From Bacteroidia bacterium (lineage in GTDB: Bacteria > Bacteroidota > Bacteroidia > Palsa-965), in contig JALONL010000003.1 in NCBI GenBank assembly GCA_025454955.1, forward strand, positions 62,001-126,000: 64,000 nt of DNA. The letters run 5' to 3'. The position numbers and the translations under genes were made by a program. The notes under the pieces were generated by a model. The model searched no databases. It saw only the letters and a program-made list of their open reading frames with translations, and had not been told where the DNA came from. Below are positions 50,468 through 59,359 of the stretch, in pieces (position 1 is the stretch's first letter; the number at the start of each line of letters is the position of its first letter).

Positions 50468-50812
50468 TTATAATTTCAATTCTTCGGAAGGATCCCAGAA
50501 CAGTTTTTTAAAATGTACAATCTGGTCGTTTTGCACCACCACGCCTTCGTTTTCCAGTAATTCCTGCATGAGTGTGGGATGGCCAAAATGATGTTTACCG
50601 GTAAGCAACCCCTGCCGGTTTACCACCCTGTGCGCAGGTACGGGCGAATGATGGCTGTGGGAACTGTTCATGGCCCAGCCCACCATGCGCGACGAGCCTT
50701 TTACGCCGAGGTAATTGGCTATGGCTCCGTAGGTAGTAACACGGCCAAATGGCACAAGGCGAACCACTTCATATACCATGTAAAAGAAATCGTCGTGGTT
50801 TTTCGTTTTCAT
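50468..50812 (-). CDS. Alkyltransferase-like (ATL) protein, MGMT fold
   Basis: 114 residues. MGMT C-terminal domain (FYMVYEVVRLVPFGRVTTYGAIANYLG, then GSSRMVGWAMNSSHSHHSPVPAHRVV). The active-site Cys of true O6-alkylguanine transferases (PCHR) is Ala here (PAHR, residue 60), so it cannot remove alkyl groups and fits the ATL class that flags lesions for nucleotide excision repair. The start at 50812 removes a 28-residue unlikely N-terminus. Confidence 0.85.
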   Translation of the reverse strand: MKTKNHDDFFYMVYEVVRLVPFGRVTTYGAIANYLGVKGSSRMVGWAMNSSHSHHSPVPAHRVVNRQGLLTGKHHFGHPTLMQELLENEGVVVQNDQIVHFKKLFWDPSEELKL

Positions 50813-51085
50813 GCGGGTGAAGCAAGCGGGTACAGATCCATTCGCCTTACAATTTACGAAACCCGGCGTGTGTTGTTTCAGGGCCGGAAGAAACAATCAT
50901 CTTCTTTGTGCGGGAATGCCCGTGTTTATGGTGTTCTAAGGCCACAAATATTTATTAATATACAATTGTTCATTATTGTTTAGCCCCTGAAATGCTGAAA
51001 TTAAAATGAAACTCCTAAATCGTGACCGAACAAGATCTGTTAATAACTTATTCACTTGTAATTGACTATTTTGAAAAATGTAATA

Positions 51086-51093
51086 TATACTTG
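51086..51093 (+). promoter_or_regulatory. -7 element TATACTTG
   Basis: TATACTTG lies 24 nt before the ATG at 51118 and differs from TAnnTTTG at one position. The 305-nt gap 50813-51117 holds no other feature I can support. Confidence 0.35.
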
Positions 51094-51117
51094 TGCCCGA
51101 CATCAAAAACACACTCC

Positions 51118-51573
51118 ATGAAACATTTATTTCCAATCTTTATTGCGGCAATACTTGCCGGATGTGCAAAAACTGAAACTCCGGTTTCAGAAACAAATGC
51201 AGTGAGGCAATCAAATTCCAACGCAAGATTAACGGTTGATTTCAATTACACACTCACCAAAGATGCCAACGGTGAGTATTCCTGTCCCACACCCAAAACC
51301 GATTGCAGCAAAATTCGTCCTGAAAATGGCATTGCAGCCACGGTTGATGCGGCCATTGCCGGCAGGCGTGTGCAGCAGTTCTTTAATACGCCAGGCTGGG
51401 AAACCGATTTTCCTTACCTCGCCGGGCAGCCTCAGCTTATCAGCCACCTTCAGGACGGCACTTACACCATGTTGCGCGAAACCAACAGCAACGGTGATCT
51501 GTTTTACATTGTGGCCCGCGCATCAGACGGTGTGGCCATTTACACTACAATGGTGGAAAACAGCGGTAAATGA
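51118..51573 (+). CDS. Lipoprotein of unknown function
   Basis: 151 residues. Signal MKHLFPIFIAAILAGC (Cys16), then a compact beta-rich domain (LTVDFNYTLTKDANGEYSCPTPKTDCSKI with two Cys, IAATVDAAIAGRRVQQFF, YLAGQPQLISHLQDGTYTMLRE). First gene of a three-gene unit: its stop overlaps the next start (ATGA, 51570-51573). Confidence 0.65.
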   Translation: MKHLFPIFIAAILAGCAKTETPVSETNAVRQSNSNARLTVDFNYTLTKDANGEYSCPTPKTDCSKIRPENGIAATVDAAIAGRRVQQFFNTPGWETDFPYLAGQPQLISHLQDGTYTMLRETNSNGDLFYIVARASDGVAIYTTMVENSGK

Positions 51574-52712
51574 GGCTGTGTATTTTGTCACTCATTTTTA
51601 TCATGTTCACTGCACTTATATCGTGCAGTGAACATGTTGCTTTAGAGGTAAAGCCATCTTCGGCTGCAGTAATGACGGCTTCGCCCGGTATTGTGCTTAA
51701 AGCCTGGGATGTGTGCAGGTACAATGGAAAGGAATTGATTTATGCACTGCATCGTGATTCGTTGCAGGTGCTTTTTTTTGAGGTGAAGGGTGGTAAACCT
51801 TTGTACAGTGTTTCGCTGCAACAGTTAGACAGCCTTTCGCCTTCCAACAGGGATTTCGGTATTTGTGCACGGTCGCCCGATTCGGTATTTGTACATATAC
51901 CCGAAACACGCACTATTTTTTTGCTCAACGGTTCGGGAAACATTGCCCGGAAATACCATACCGATGTGGCTGTTCAGGGCATTACCGATTATTGTTTTGT
52001 GGTTGTGGCCGGCGCTAAACTGCTTTGCGACGGACAGAATTTATACGCTGCCGCTACCCGGCTGGATATTGTGTTGCGCACACCAGAAACCAGAAAAGAA
52101 TACTATGCAGTTTATCCCGAATTGCGTATTCCGCTCAATGGAAATGCAGCACAGGTGTTAAATGGCAAATGGCCCGAAACATACCGACAAGGCTTAAATA
52201 CACGCGATTATTATCCGCAACGTGTATTGCTTCCCAACGGAAAACACTATGTGGGTTTTGCCGCTTCTGATTTTGTATTTGAGCGCAGTTTCGATAATAA
52301 GATCACAGAACTTCGCACTCCGGCTTCTTCATTGAACTCAGTTCACAATTACCCCGATGAGAAATTGGGACATTTCGATTATCTCGAAGAATATGATATT
52401 ACAGAGTCACGTTTTTCAGGATTTATTTTTGATGCTAATCGCAATTACTGTTATCGTATTGTTCATCATGGCACTTCATACCGCAATGCCGACAGTGTGA
52501 CGGTAAACAGTTATTTCGATAAACCCTGGTCGGTTGCAGTATTTGATGAAAACCTGAAACCGATAAATGAAATAACATTCGACCCTAAGTTGTACCTGCC
52601 GGGAATAATCCCGGTTAAAGAAGGCTGGTTAGTGCGTAAGCGAAAACATAAAGATGTACTTACCGCCGATGAAACGGAGTTCGTATTATTTCAACTCACT
52701 GCCGGGACATGA
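51570..52712 (+). CDS. DUF4221-like lipoprotein
   Basis: 380 residues. Lipoprotein signal MRLCILSLIFIMFTALISC (Cys19). The mature part is a set of repeated beta blades (VLFFEVKGGKPLYSVSLQQ, PDSVFVHIPETRTIFLLNGSG, VAVQGITDYCFVVVAG), matching the DUF4221 family of Bacteroidota lipoproteins, which look like beta-propellers. The final PGIIPVKEGWLVRKRKHKDV is typical. Overlaps both neighbours. Confidence 0.7.
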   Translation: MRLCILSLIFIMFTALISCSEHVALEVKPSSAAVMTASPGIVLKAWDVCRYNGKELIYALHRDSLQVLFFEVKGGKPLYSVSLQQLDSLSPSNRDFGICARSPDSVFVHIPETRTIFLLNGSGNIARKYHTDVAVQGITDYCFVVVAGAKLLCDGQNLYAAATRLDIVLRTPETRKEYYAVYPELRIPLNGNAAQVLNGKWPETYRQGLNTRDYYPQRVLLPNGKHYVGFAASDFVFERSFDNKITELRTPASSLNSVHNYPDEKLGHFDYLEEYDITESRFSGFIFDANRNYCYRIVHHGTSYRNADSVTVNSYFDKPWSVAVFDENLKPINEITFDPKLYLPGIIPVKEGWLVRKRKHKDVLTADETEFVLFQLTAGT

Positions 52713-53128
52713 TGAAATACCTGTGTAGTGCGTTCTTCTTTATTGCAGCCTGTGCGTCTGATACAGCACCCAGGCAGCCCGACAAGCCTACACGGGTGTT
52801 CAGTTACTACCTTCGCACGGCCTTTGGCGACAGCATTCCGCAGGAGGCACAAATGTATATGCTGGTGCCGCAGAATGGCTGCAAAGGCTGCATGGTAAGG
52901 CAACTTGGCACACTGGCCGAATCGCTGCGTACTGAAAACAGCCTGCCTGTTCAGCTTATACTTGCACGCAAAATTTCAGGCACTGATTCATTGCGACCGT
53001 TCATACAGCAATCGCGCTATGATACACATGCGCTCATGGATCGCATCGACTTGCCTGTGGCGGGCGTTACGCTCATCAAAACCAGCAGGGGCAAAGTGGT
53101 TTCGGTAGAGCCCATGCGCGATAAATAG
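52709..53128 (+). CDS. Lipoprotein with CxxC motif
   Basis: 139 residues. Signal with lipobox MMKYLCSAFFFIAAC (Cys15). A CKGC motif (about residue 58-61) in VPQNGCKGCMVRQLGTLAESL suggests a thioredoxin-like or redox-active site, and the strand order (VQLILARK, AGVTLIKTSRGKVVSV) is compatible with such a fold. Start overlaps the DUF4221 stop (52709-52712). Function unknown; probable periplasmic redox role. Confidence 0.65.
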   Translation: MMKYLCSAFFFIAACASDTAPRQPDKPTRVFSYYLRTAFGDSIPQEAQMYMLVPQNGCKGCMVRQLGTLAESLRTENSLPVQLILARKISGTDSLRPFIQQSRYDTHALMDRIDLPVAGVTLIKTSRGKVVSVEPMRDK

Positions 53129-53140
53129 CTTTTGGTTTAC
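53123..53140 (+). repeat. 18-nt repeat at the end of a minus-strand gene (copy 1)
   Basis: AAATAGCTTTTGGTTTAC at 53123-53140 is identical to 63771-63788. Both copies lie at the 3' end of a minus-strand gene (TolC-type and class V aminotransferase) where it meets a convergent gene. Confidence 0.5.
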
Positions 53141-54651
53141 TACGCCGCAATTAAACGTCCGGCCGCCCAGTACAGTTCGGCTTTTGTTTTGGCGTACTTG
53201 GCCTGCATTTCGTAGAATTTTATTTGTGCGCTGATGAGAGCCGTTTCGCGGGTGTTTACCAGGAAGAACGAGCTTTCGCCGGCATCAAACCTGCGCTGCT
53301 CACCATCACGGAGAAGTTCGGTGTTTTGTACCTGTTGTTCCTGTAAGCGCAACTGAAGTTCGAGTGCCACCCAGTTGTTATAGACCTGGTTTATTTCGGT
53401 ACCAATGTCGCGCTGCATTTGCTGCTTTTCAAACGCCACCTGTTGCTGTTTGATTTCGGTGAGGGCCAGTTTGCCGCGTTCCTGCCGCAGAAAAAGCGAG
53501 TAGCTGAACGTGATGCCGTACTTGTAATTGTTGGCATAATACCGATCGGTAACGGCCATGCCAAAATCGGTGGCTTCCTTGGCCAGCATGTTGTACTCAA
53601 AATTCAGTTTGGGCTTGAGCTTATCGGCCTGATAGCGGCGCTCTATGGCAAGCTGCCCGCCTTTCACATCGAGCTTTACTACTTCAGGATGATTAAGCTG
53701 TGCGGCAATCAGGAGATTGTTCAAACTGTCAACCGGCAACGAACTTATTTGTGTGCCATCGGCAGCGGGCAACACACCCGCAGTAAGTTCGAGCGGTGTG
53801 CCATTTTCGCCCCAGAGATGGTTTGACACTTTAAGCATGGCGTTGTTGTAATCGGCCCTTGCCTGTATGCGCTGGTTGTCGCGATCCTGCACCACAATGA
53901 GGGCTTCCACGGTATCAATGGTGGGAAGATCGCCAAACAACGCGCGCGACTTTACGGCCTGGAAGCGGTTGTAGGCCAGCGTATATCCCTCTTCAAGCAT
54001 TTGCAGGCGGTTCCATGCAAAGTACCAGTCCCAGTAATCTTTGGTGGCCTGCAAAAGCAGTTTGTTTACCATTTTAAGCTGATCGGCTTCGGCCAGCGTG
54101 GGAAGCAACTGTGCCTGCTTAATTACATTACGCCGTTCGTCGATGATTAATCCCTGCCCAAGCGGCACGCTGATTCCCGCATACCACAGGCCCGATGAAG
54201 GTGTACGTATATCAGACGACACGAATTGCCCGGTATTGGCTTCGAACCCGGCTTTGAGATCAATACCTACCCAGGTGGGCACTTTAAGGGTATTGTCCCA
54301 CATGGTGTAATAGCGCGAGGAAGTGAGTTGCTTTTCGCCCACTGTGGTGCTTAGTTTGGGATCGAGCAACCCGCGCGACATGCGCAGTTCGGCTTTGGCG
54401 GCTTCGCTGAATGTGGCGGCCTGTTTTACCACCGGATGTCTGTCGATCATCAGTGTGTAAAAATCGCGCAGCATCATTACACCGGCTTTCACCGAATCGG
54501 CCACGGGAACTTGCTCGTTGCCGGCATACACAGCAGGCGTGTATGTGGAGTAAACCATAACCGCAGCAGCCAGCAGGGAAGTAAGGCGGCGAAAAATCGT
54601 CCAGCCTCTTCCCGTATTTTGGCGGCTTTGATGGGTGATTTGGTTATTCAT
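53140..54651 (-). CDS. TolC-family outer-membrane channel
   Basis: 503 residues with a signal peptide (about 1-44, after an extended basic N-terminus). TolC features: long alternating helices (EADQLKMVNKLLLQATKDYWDWYFAWNRLQMLEEGYTLAYNRF, repeated in the second half FEKQQMQRDIGTEINQVYNNWVALELQLRLQEQQ) and the strand parts LWYAGISVPLGQGLIID. Forms the outer-membrane duct of the tripartite exporter whose other parts are encoded just upstream (HlyD, ABC). It overlaps the HlyD gene by 8 nt. Confidence 0.88.
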   Translation of the reverse strand: MNNQITHQSRQNTGRGWTIFRRLTSLLAAAVMVYSTYTPAVYAGNEQVPVADSVKAGVMMLRDFYTLMIDRHPVVKQAATFSEAAKAELRMSRGLLDPKLSTTVGEKQLTSSRYYTMWDNTLKVPTWVGIDLKAGFEANTGQFVSSDIRTPSSGLWYAGISVPLGQGLIIDERRNVIKQAQLLPTLAEADQLKMVNKLLLQATKDYWDWYFAWNRLQMLEEGYTLAYNRFQAVKSRALFGDLPTIDTVEALIVVQDRDNQRIQARADYNNAMLKVSNHLWGENGTPLELTAGVLPAADGTQISSLPVDSLNNLLIAAQLNHPEVVKLDVKGGQLAIERRYQADKLKPKLNFEYNMLAKEATDFGMAVTDRYYANNYKYGITFSYSLFLRQERGKLALTEIKQQQVAFEKQQMQRDIGTEINQVYNNWVALELQLRLQEQQVQNTELLRDGEQRRFDAGESSFFLVNTRETALISAQIKFYEMQAKYAKTKAELYWAAGRLIAA

Positions 54652-56023
54652 CTTTTGTGGCAGCGTCTTTGGCTTTTTTGTATTCTTTATCTGCTTCTTC
54701 TTTCAGGTCGCCCATGTAGTCGGGCGGGAATCCGTTCATCTGCCGCCAGAGTTCGTACCACACCGGCACATCTTTAAGCAGCGCCCAGCCATATACGCCC
54801 GAACCCACGCGCAATTGTTTGGGCCAGGGATCGTCTTCCGGATCGGGAATTACCAGAATGCGGTATTGTCCTTTGGTATCGATATTGTCAATTACTGCCA
54901 CCACGCCGCCAAAAGTACCGAAACTATAGTTTGGCCAGCCGTTAAACACCAGCGCAGGCCATCCGTCGAACTGTAAACGCACTTTACGCCCTTTGGCCAG
55001 CAGCGGAATGTCCATGGGCTGTACATACAACTCTACCGCCAACTGTGCATTGGCCGGCATAATGGTGGCAATTACATCGCCTTCTTTCACCGTTTCACCC
55101 ACACCCTGCTTTTTCACCTGTACGAGATAACCATCCTGTGGTGCCGTTACCGCGTAGAAGCCCTGCCTGAGTTGCATATTCCTGTACTCGTTCGATAGTT
55201 TAGAGATTTCGCCCTGTGCTTCGTACTCCGATGAAAGCGCGGTGTTGAGTTCCGATTCGGCCTTCGAAATTTTGTCGAGGTATTCGGCCTCAATGGAGCC
55301 TAACTCAATAAGTGCATTCAGTTGCTCGTTTCGGCTGATGAGCAGTTTGTTTTCCGACGAAATGCGCTTGGCCTGTGTTTCCTGCACTTTCAGGCGGCGG
55401 CGCTCAAGGTCGGTGAGTGAAATAAGGCCTTTCTTGAAAAGCGAGTCGGCACGCTGTTGCTGAATTACGGCAATTTCGTAGTCGGCAAAAGCAGCCACCA
55501 CGTCGGTACTGTCGCTTATTACTTTCAGCCGTGCCTGCCGCAGTTTGTTATCTGCTTTCTGCAAACTCAGTACCTGTGCCGATTGCAGGGCGCGTATCTG
55601 GGTGCCCAGTGCAGAAACTTTCTGCGCATACGACTCGCGCGAGCCCTGCTTGGCGCTTATCTGTTCGCCCAGACGTTTTACCAGGTTGGTGTCGAGAAAT
55701 TTTTCCTTTACCTCGGTCAGACGCACAATGGTGTCGCCTTTCTTTACATATTGTCCTTCGCGCACATACCATTTGGCAATCTGCCCGGCAATAACACTTT
55801 GCAATTCCTGCGGACGATCCTGCGGGGCGTATGAAGTAATTTTTCCATACGAACCAATGTTCTGTGTCCAGGGCAGAAACATGCTCAGGATAAGCACAAA
55901 CAAAATAGCCACGCACCATTGCGCCACACGTTTGCTAAGACGGGGGTTACGCACCATGGTAACGGCCTGAAAACGCTTACGGCGGATCAGGTCTTCTCCA
56001 ATATCCTCGTGTTGATGTCCCAT
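54644..56023 (-). CDS. HlyD-family periplasmic adaptor
   Basis: 459 residues. One membrane helix (about 35-52, VAQWCVAILFVLILSMFLPW), a lipoyl/biotinyl half motif (ELQSVIAGQIAKWYVREGQYVKKGDTIVRL, about 75-102), long coiled coil (about 110-300), second lipoyl half (GYLVQVKKQGVGETVKEGDVIATI) and beta-barrel domain. The C-terminal part (VWYELWRQMNGFPPDY) is an extension. It links the inner-membrane ABC protein to the TolC-type channel. 6 nt downstream of the ABC gene. Confidence 0.87.
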   Translation of the reverse strand: MGHQHEDIGEDLIRRKRFQAVTMVRNPRLSKRVAQWCVAILFVLILSMFLPWTQNIGSYGKITSYAPQDRPQELQSVIAGQIAKWYVREGQYVKKGDTIVRLTEVKEKFLDTNLVKRLGEQISAKQGSRESYAQKVSALGTQIRALQSAQVLSLQKADNKLRQARLKVISDSTDVVAAFADYEIAVIQQQRADSLFKKGLISLTDLERRRLKVQETQAKRISSENKLLISRNEQLNALIELGSIEAEYLDKISKAESELNTALSSEYEAQGEISKLSNEYRNMQLRQGFYAVTAPQDGYLVQVKKQGVGETVKEGDVIATIMPANAQLAVELYVQPMDIPLLAKGRKVRLQFDGWPALVFNGWPNYSFGTFGGVVAVIDNIDTKGQYRILVIPDPEDDPWPKQLRVGSGVYGWALLKDVPVWYELWRQMNGFPPDYMGDLKEEADKEYKKAKDAATKDE

Positions 56024-56029
56024 TTTGCC

Positions 56030-58246
56030 TTAGTATTTTATATAAAGAAGAGATTGCATTTCGAGATTGTTTTTCAAACTCTCCCAGCTTCCTTCGGCCG
56101 AAAGACGGCCGTCGCTGAGGAGCAGAACACGTTCGCATTTCTGCATAATAAACGGATCGTTGGAAATAAACACCACTGTCCATTTACGGTTAAGACTGAA
56201 CAGGTGTTCAAGTACCCGCTCCTTCTCGCCGCGTTCCACACCCAGCAGAAAATCATCGAGCAGCAGCAGTCGCGGATTGGCACAAATACTTCGTGCAAGA
56301 ATAATTTTGCGCATTACACTTCCCGGTACACGCTGGTTGCCACCCACAAGCCTTGTGCTTAAACCTTCGGGCAGAGTGTGCAGCCAGTCGGTGAGGCCGG
56401 CCACGTTTATGGCTTCAATTACATCGTTAAGCGTTACCTGATGGCGGCCCAGCGTAATGTTTTCGAGCACCGAACCGTCAAACAATTCTTCCTGCGCCAC
56501 ATAATCGCCTACCTGTGCCAGCAAACTTTCCCGGTCAAGATCGCGCAGCGGAATGCCGTCGTAAGTAACCACACCCTGCCACGAATTGAGCAGGCCCAGC
56601 ATAATATTTACCAGCGAAGTTTTTCCTGAGCCATTGTGCCCCGAAATACATACTCTTTCGCTTGTGCCTATTTTAAAAGAAAGCTGGTTGAGTACAGGTT
56701 TCGCCCTGTCGGGGAAACGGTAATACAAATCCTGCACCTGAATGCTGATGCCGCGTTTGTCGTTGTGCTCGGGCATACGGATATGTCCGGTTTTGTCGAT
56801 GGGCAGATCGGTTACGTGTGCAATTTTGTCGATACTGGTTAACACATCATACACCGTATCGAGTTTGAGAATAATTTTCTCCACGGCAGCCATGATGAGG
56901 ATGATTACAATTTCGGAAGCCACAAACTGGCCGATATTGATTTGCTGGTTTACCACCAGAATACAACCAGCCACCAGCAGACCACCAGTGATAAGCGTTT
57001 TGAAAAGCACAAAACTGATGTATTGTGTAATCAGCACTTTGAAATGCTTTTTTCGTGCCGAGAGATACTGAGTCACTAACCCGTCGGTGCGTTCCATGGC
57101 CAGGTTGGTTTCGCCGGCCAGTTTAAACGTGCTTAGTCCGCGGGCAAGCTCTTCGAGCCAGTTCGCAATGCGGTATTTGTATTTCGATTCCTTGATGCTG
57201 GTTTGCAAACCGCGCGGCCCTGTAAAACGAAGTATCAGTACCAGCGCAAAAATAAGCACCACGCCCAGCATAATAAATACCGAATTGTAAAGCGAAAGCA
57301 GCAGCAGACCAAAAATAATTTGCAGCACCGCCCCCGAAAACTCCAGCAGCAGCGTGGCCAATCCTTTCTGAAGGGTAACAATATCAAAGAACCGGTTTAC
57401 CAGTTCGGGCGGATATTCTTTCAGAACCGATTCAATGCGTACACGCGGAATGCGGAATGCAAATTCGAAAGCAGTTTTGATGAAAATCCTGCGCTGTATA
57501 TGTTCTACCAGATACAACTGCATAATTTGTAAACCGCCACCAATGAGCAGTGCCGCAATAATTACAATAATCAGCACCACCACCGATGTGGCAATTCGTC
57601 CGCTCGATACAAAACCAATAATGCTTTGTACGCCCAGTGGAAGCGTAAGACCGATAAGACCAATAATTACCGCGTAAATGATTACATACCATATTTCGCG
57701 CCGCTCGTAGCGGAGCAGACGGCCAAAGCGGCGTATGAGTTCCCAGCGCGCAGGCTGTTCCTGGCTTTGTCCGTCTTCGTCGTATTCGCTGAAAAGCGGT
57801 TTGTTGGGATAACAGGTGCAAATTACCGCACACGCAATTCCGTCGCGCATTATGGTATGCAGTTTTCCCGGAAAATCGGCAAACGAACTGAACGGTTTTT
57901 GTTCAATGGAATCGGTATGAATAATGTTCATTACCGGATTGCCTTTCTTGTCGTGAGCCAGAACAACCGGGGTAAGCACATTATTCACTTCGCAGATAAA
58001 CAGCGCGGGATAGTAGGCCGAGTTGAACTGTTCGAGAAATTCCTGCTCGGAAAGTTCATCGCGCAGAATTACCAGCTCGTTGCGCTTGGCTATTTGCACA
58101 AATGCATCGAGGAACGATTCGGGTTTCGACAAACGTTCGCCGGTAAACATTACCTCGGTATCACGCACCAGATAATCTTCGGGCGGAAGCTCGTAGGCGC
58201 GGAGTATTACGGTGAGGGTTGAACGGATAAGTTCGGGTGTGGTCAT
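56030..58246 (-). CDS. ABC exporter with degenerate ATPase motifs
   Basis: 738 residues: an N-terminal cytosolic domain of about 165 residues of unknown type (no C39 protease Cys seen in the expected motif), a six-helix ABC membrane domain (about 190-480), and an ABC ATPase domain (about 500-738). Walker A is intact (SGHNGSGKTS, about 535), but the signature is RVPGSVMRK where LSGGQ is expected, the Walker B is LLLLDD with Asp in place of the catalytic Glu, and the switch His is Asn (VFISNDP). Partner adaptor and channel are encoded next. The exported substrate is unknown. Confidence 0.85.
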   Translation of the reverse strand: MTTPELIRSTLTVILRAYELPPEDYLVRDTEVMFTGERLSKPESFLDAFVQIAKRNELVILRDELSEQEFLEQFNSAYYPALFICEVNNVLTPVVLAHDKKGNPVMNIIHTDSIEQKPFSSFADFPGKLHTIMRDGIACAVICTCYPNKPLFSEYDEDGQSQEQPARWELIRRFGRLLRYERREIWYVIIYAVIIGLIGLTLPLGVQSIIGFVSSGRIATSVVVLIIVIIAALLIGGGLQIMQLYLVEHIQRRIFIKTAFEFAFRIPRVRIESVLKEYPPELVNRFFDIVTLQKGLATLLLEFSGAVLQIIFGLLLLSLYNSVFIMLGVVLIFALVLILRFTGPRGLQTSIKESKYKYRIANWLEELARGLSTFKLAGETNLAMERTDGLVTQYLSARKKHFKVLITQYISFVLFKTLITGGLLVAGCILVVNQQINIGQFVASEIVIILIMAAVEKIILKLDTVYDVLTSIDKIAHVTDLPIDKTGHIRMPEHNDKRGISIQVQDLYYRFPDRAKPVLNQLSFKIGTSERVCISGHNGSGKTSLVNIMLGLLNSWQGVVTYDGIPLRDLDRESLLAQVGDYVAQEELFDGSVLENITLGRHQVTLNDVIEAINVAGLTDWLHTLPEGLSTRLVGGNQRVPGSVMRKIILARSICANPRLLLLDDFLLGVERGEKERVLEHLFSLNRKWTVVFISNDPFIMQKCERVLLLSDGRLSAEGSWESLKNNLEMQSLLYIKY

Positions 58247-58254
58247 ATTATCTT

Positions 58255-58938
58255 TCAGCTTTTAGAGGCCGGGCAAGCAATGCAGTTTTGGAGGATATGA
58301 TTGAGCAGTCCGATAAGCGGCTGGCTGTTTGTCTCGTCGCCCAAACGAACTTCGGTAAGCTGCGGAAAATGTTCGGCATACCAGCGTTGCTGATGGGCCT
58401 GTTGTATGAGCAGACTGGCCATTGCTTTCGGGTAAAGATAAAGCGGGTTGGCCGAAGTAATGAAATCGGCAATGCGCCGGGTAAACACTTCCTGATGCGA
58501 GTAGGCGCGGGCGGCCGTATGTTCGCCGGCAAGCTGCAATTTGCCCGATTCGCTTACCACCAGACGCTGCAACAGCTTTTCATTCATCCACGGTGTCATG
58601 GCTCCCGTATCGGTATTGCCGGCAAGTACCTGTAATATCAGTTCCAGCCGCTGTGTGCTTTCGCTGATGTTATGCGTGCGGTAACTGATTTTATAATCGA
58701 GCCAGGCCCAGTACCACGCCACCAGGTAGCCCAGCAATTCGTGCTTGTTATGAAAATACCGGTAAACAGAAGCCTCCGTGGAATTACAGGCACGGGCCAG
58801 TTTCGAAAATGTGAAGGTTTCAAGCCCCATTTCATTCATCATTTCCACCGCCACCGATAGCAATCTGCGCCCAAGTTCCGTTTCCTGCGGATCGCGCAGG
58901 TAGAGACGATTATCCACCACAATGCGCACAAAGGGCAT
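58255..58938 (-). CDS. TetR-family transcriptional regulator
   Basis: 227 residues from the ATG at 58938; in-frame GTG (59007) and TTG (59037) would add 23 or 33 residues. HTH: RRLLSVAVEMMNEMGLETFTFSKLARACNSTEASVYRYFHNKHELLGYL (about 20-65), then YLVAWYWAWLDYKISYRTHN and a ligand domain. It is the first gene of a unit with the ABC exporter (8 nt gap), HlyD and TolC genes, so it probably represses this exporter. A 17-bp palindrome lies upstream at 59048-59064. Confidence 0.85.
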   Translation of the reverse strand: MPFVRIVVDNRLYLRDPQETELGRRLLSVAVEMMNEMGLETFTFSKLARACNSTEASVYRYFHNKHELLGYLVAWYWAWLDYKISYRTHNISESTQRLELILQVLAGNTDTGAMTPWMNEKLLQRLVVSESGKLQLAGEHTAARAYSHQEVFTRRIADFITSANPLYLYPKAMASLLIQQAHQQRWYAEHFPQLTEVRLGDETNSQPLIGLLNHILQNCIACPASKS

Positions 58939-59047
58939 TTGGGGATAGAAACCGTCGTCGGATTTTCCCGCCTGATTATTTGCTGATTCTGATTGCTTTT
59001 TTCCCACCTCAGTTATTTTTTCACTGCAAAGGAACAACCACCGGGGG

Positions 59048-59064
59048 TAATAGTTTTACTATTA
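59048..59064. promoter_or_regulatory. 17-bp palindrome, candidate TetR operator
   Basis: TAATAGT, spacer TTT, ACTATTA: perfect 7-bp arms. It lies upstream of the TetR-ABC-HlyD-TolC unit, at 11 nt from the TTG alternative start and about 110 nt from the ATG. Direct repeats ATTAAAGT at 59079-59086 and 59089-59096 follow. The remaining AT-rich gap to 59359 has no gene. Confidence 0.6.
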
Positions 59065-59346
59065 TCGGTTAAATGGGTATTAAAGTCCATTAAAGTAATT
59101 TAATATTCTTGATAATGAGTGTATTAACTCGATTTTTTTCCCGGATTAAAAATATTTTACTCCGCTGCCCTTCTTTGATCGGGCATAAAAAAACGGGTTG
59201 GAAAGTGTTTTTTACGTTGTTTATGCCTTCATTAAAAGACTAATCTCATACAGTGTGTTACCCAAAATTTACACTGCGCACCATTTTACTTTGCATACTA
59301 CACAATAACTTAATACGCCATTAACAATCACCACAGGCTGCCGGTA

Positions 59347-59354
59347 TAATTTCG
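59347..59354 (+). promoter_or_regulatory. Putative -7 element TAATTTCG of the regulator gene
   Basis: TAATTTCG (overlapping TATAAT-like sequence) ends 5 nt before the ATG at 59360. Confidence 0.35.
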
Positions 59355-59359
59355 CCGTC

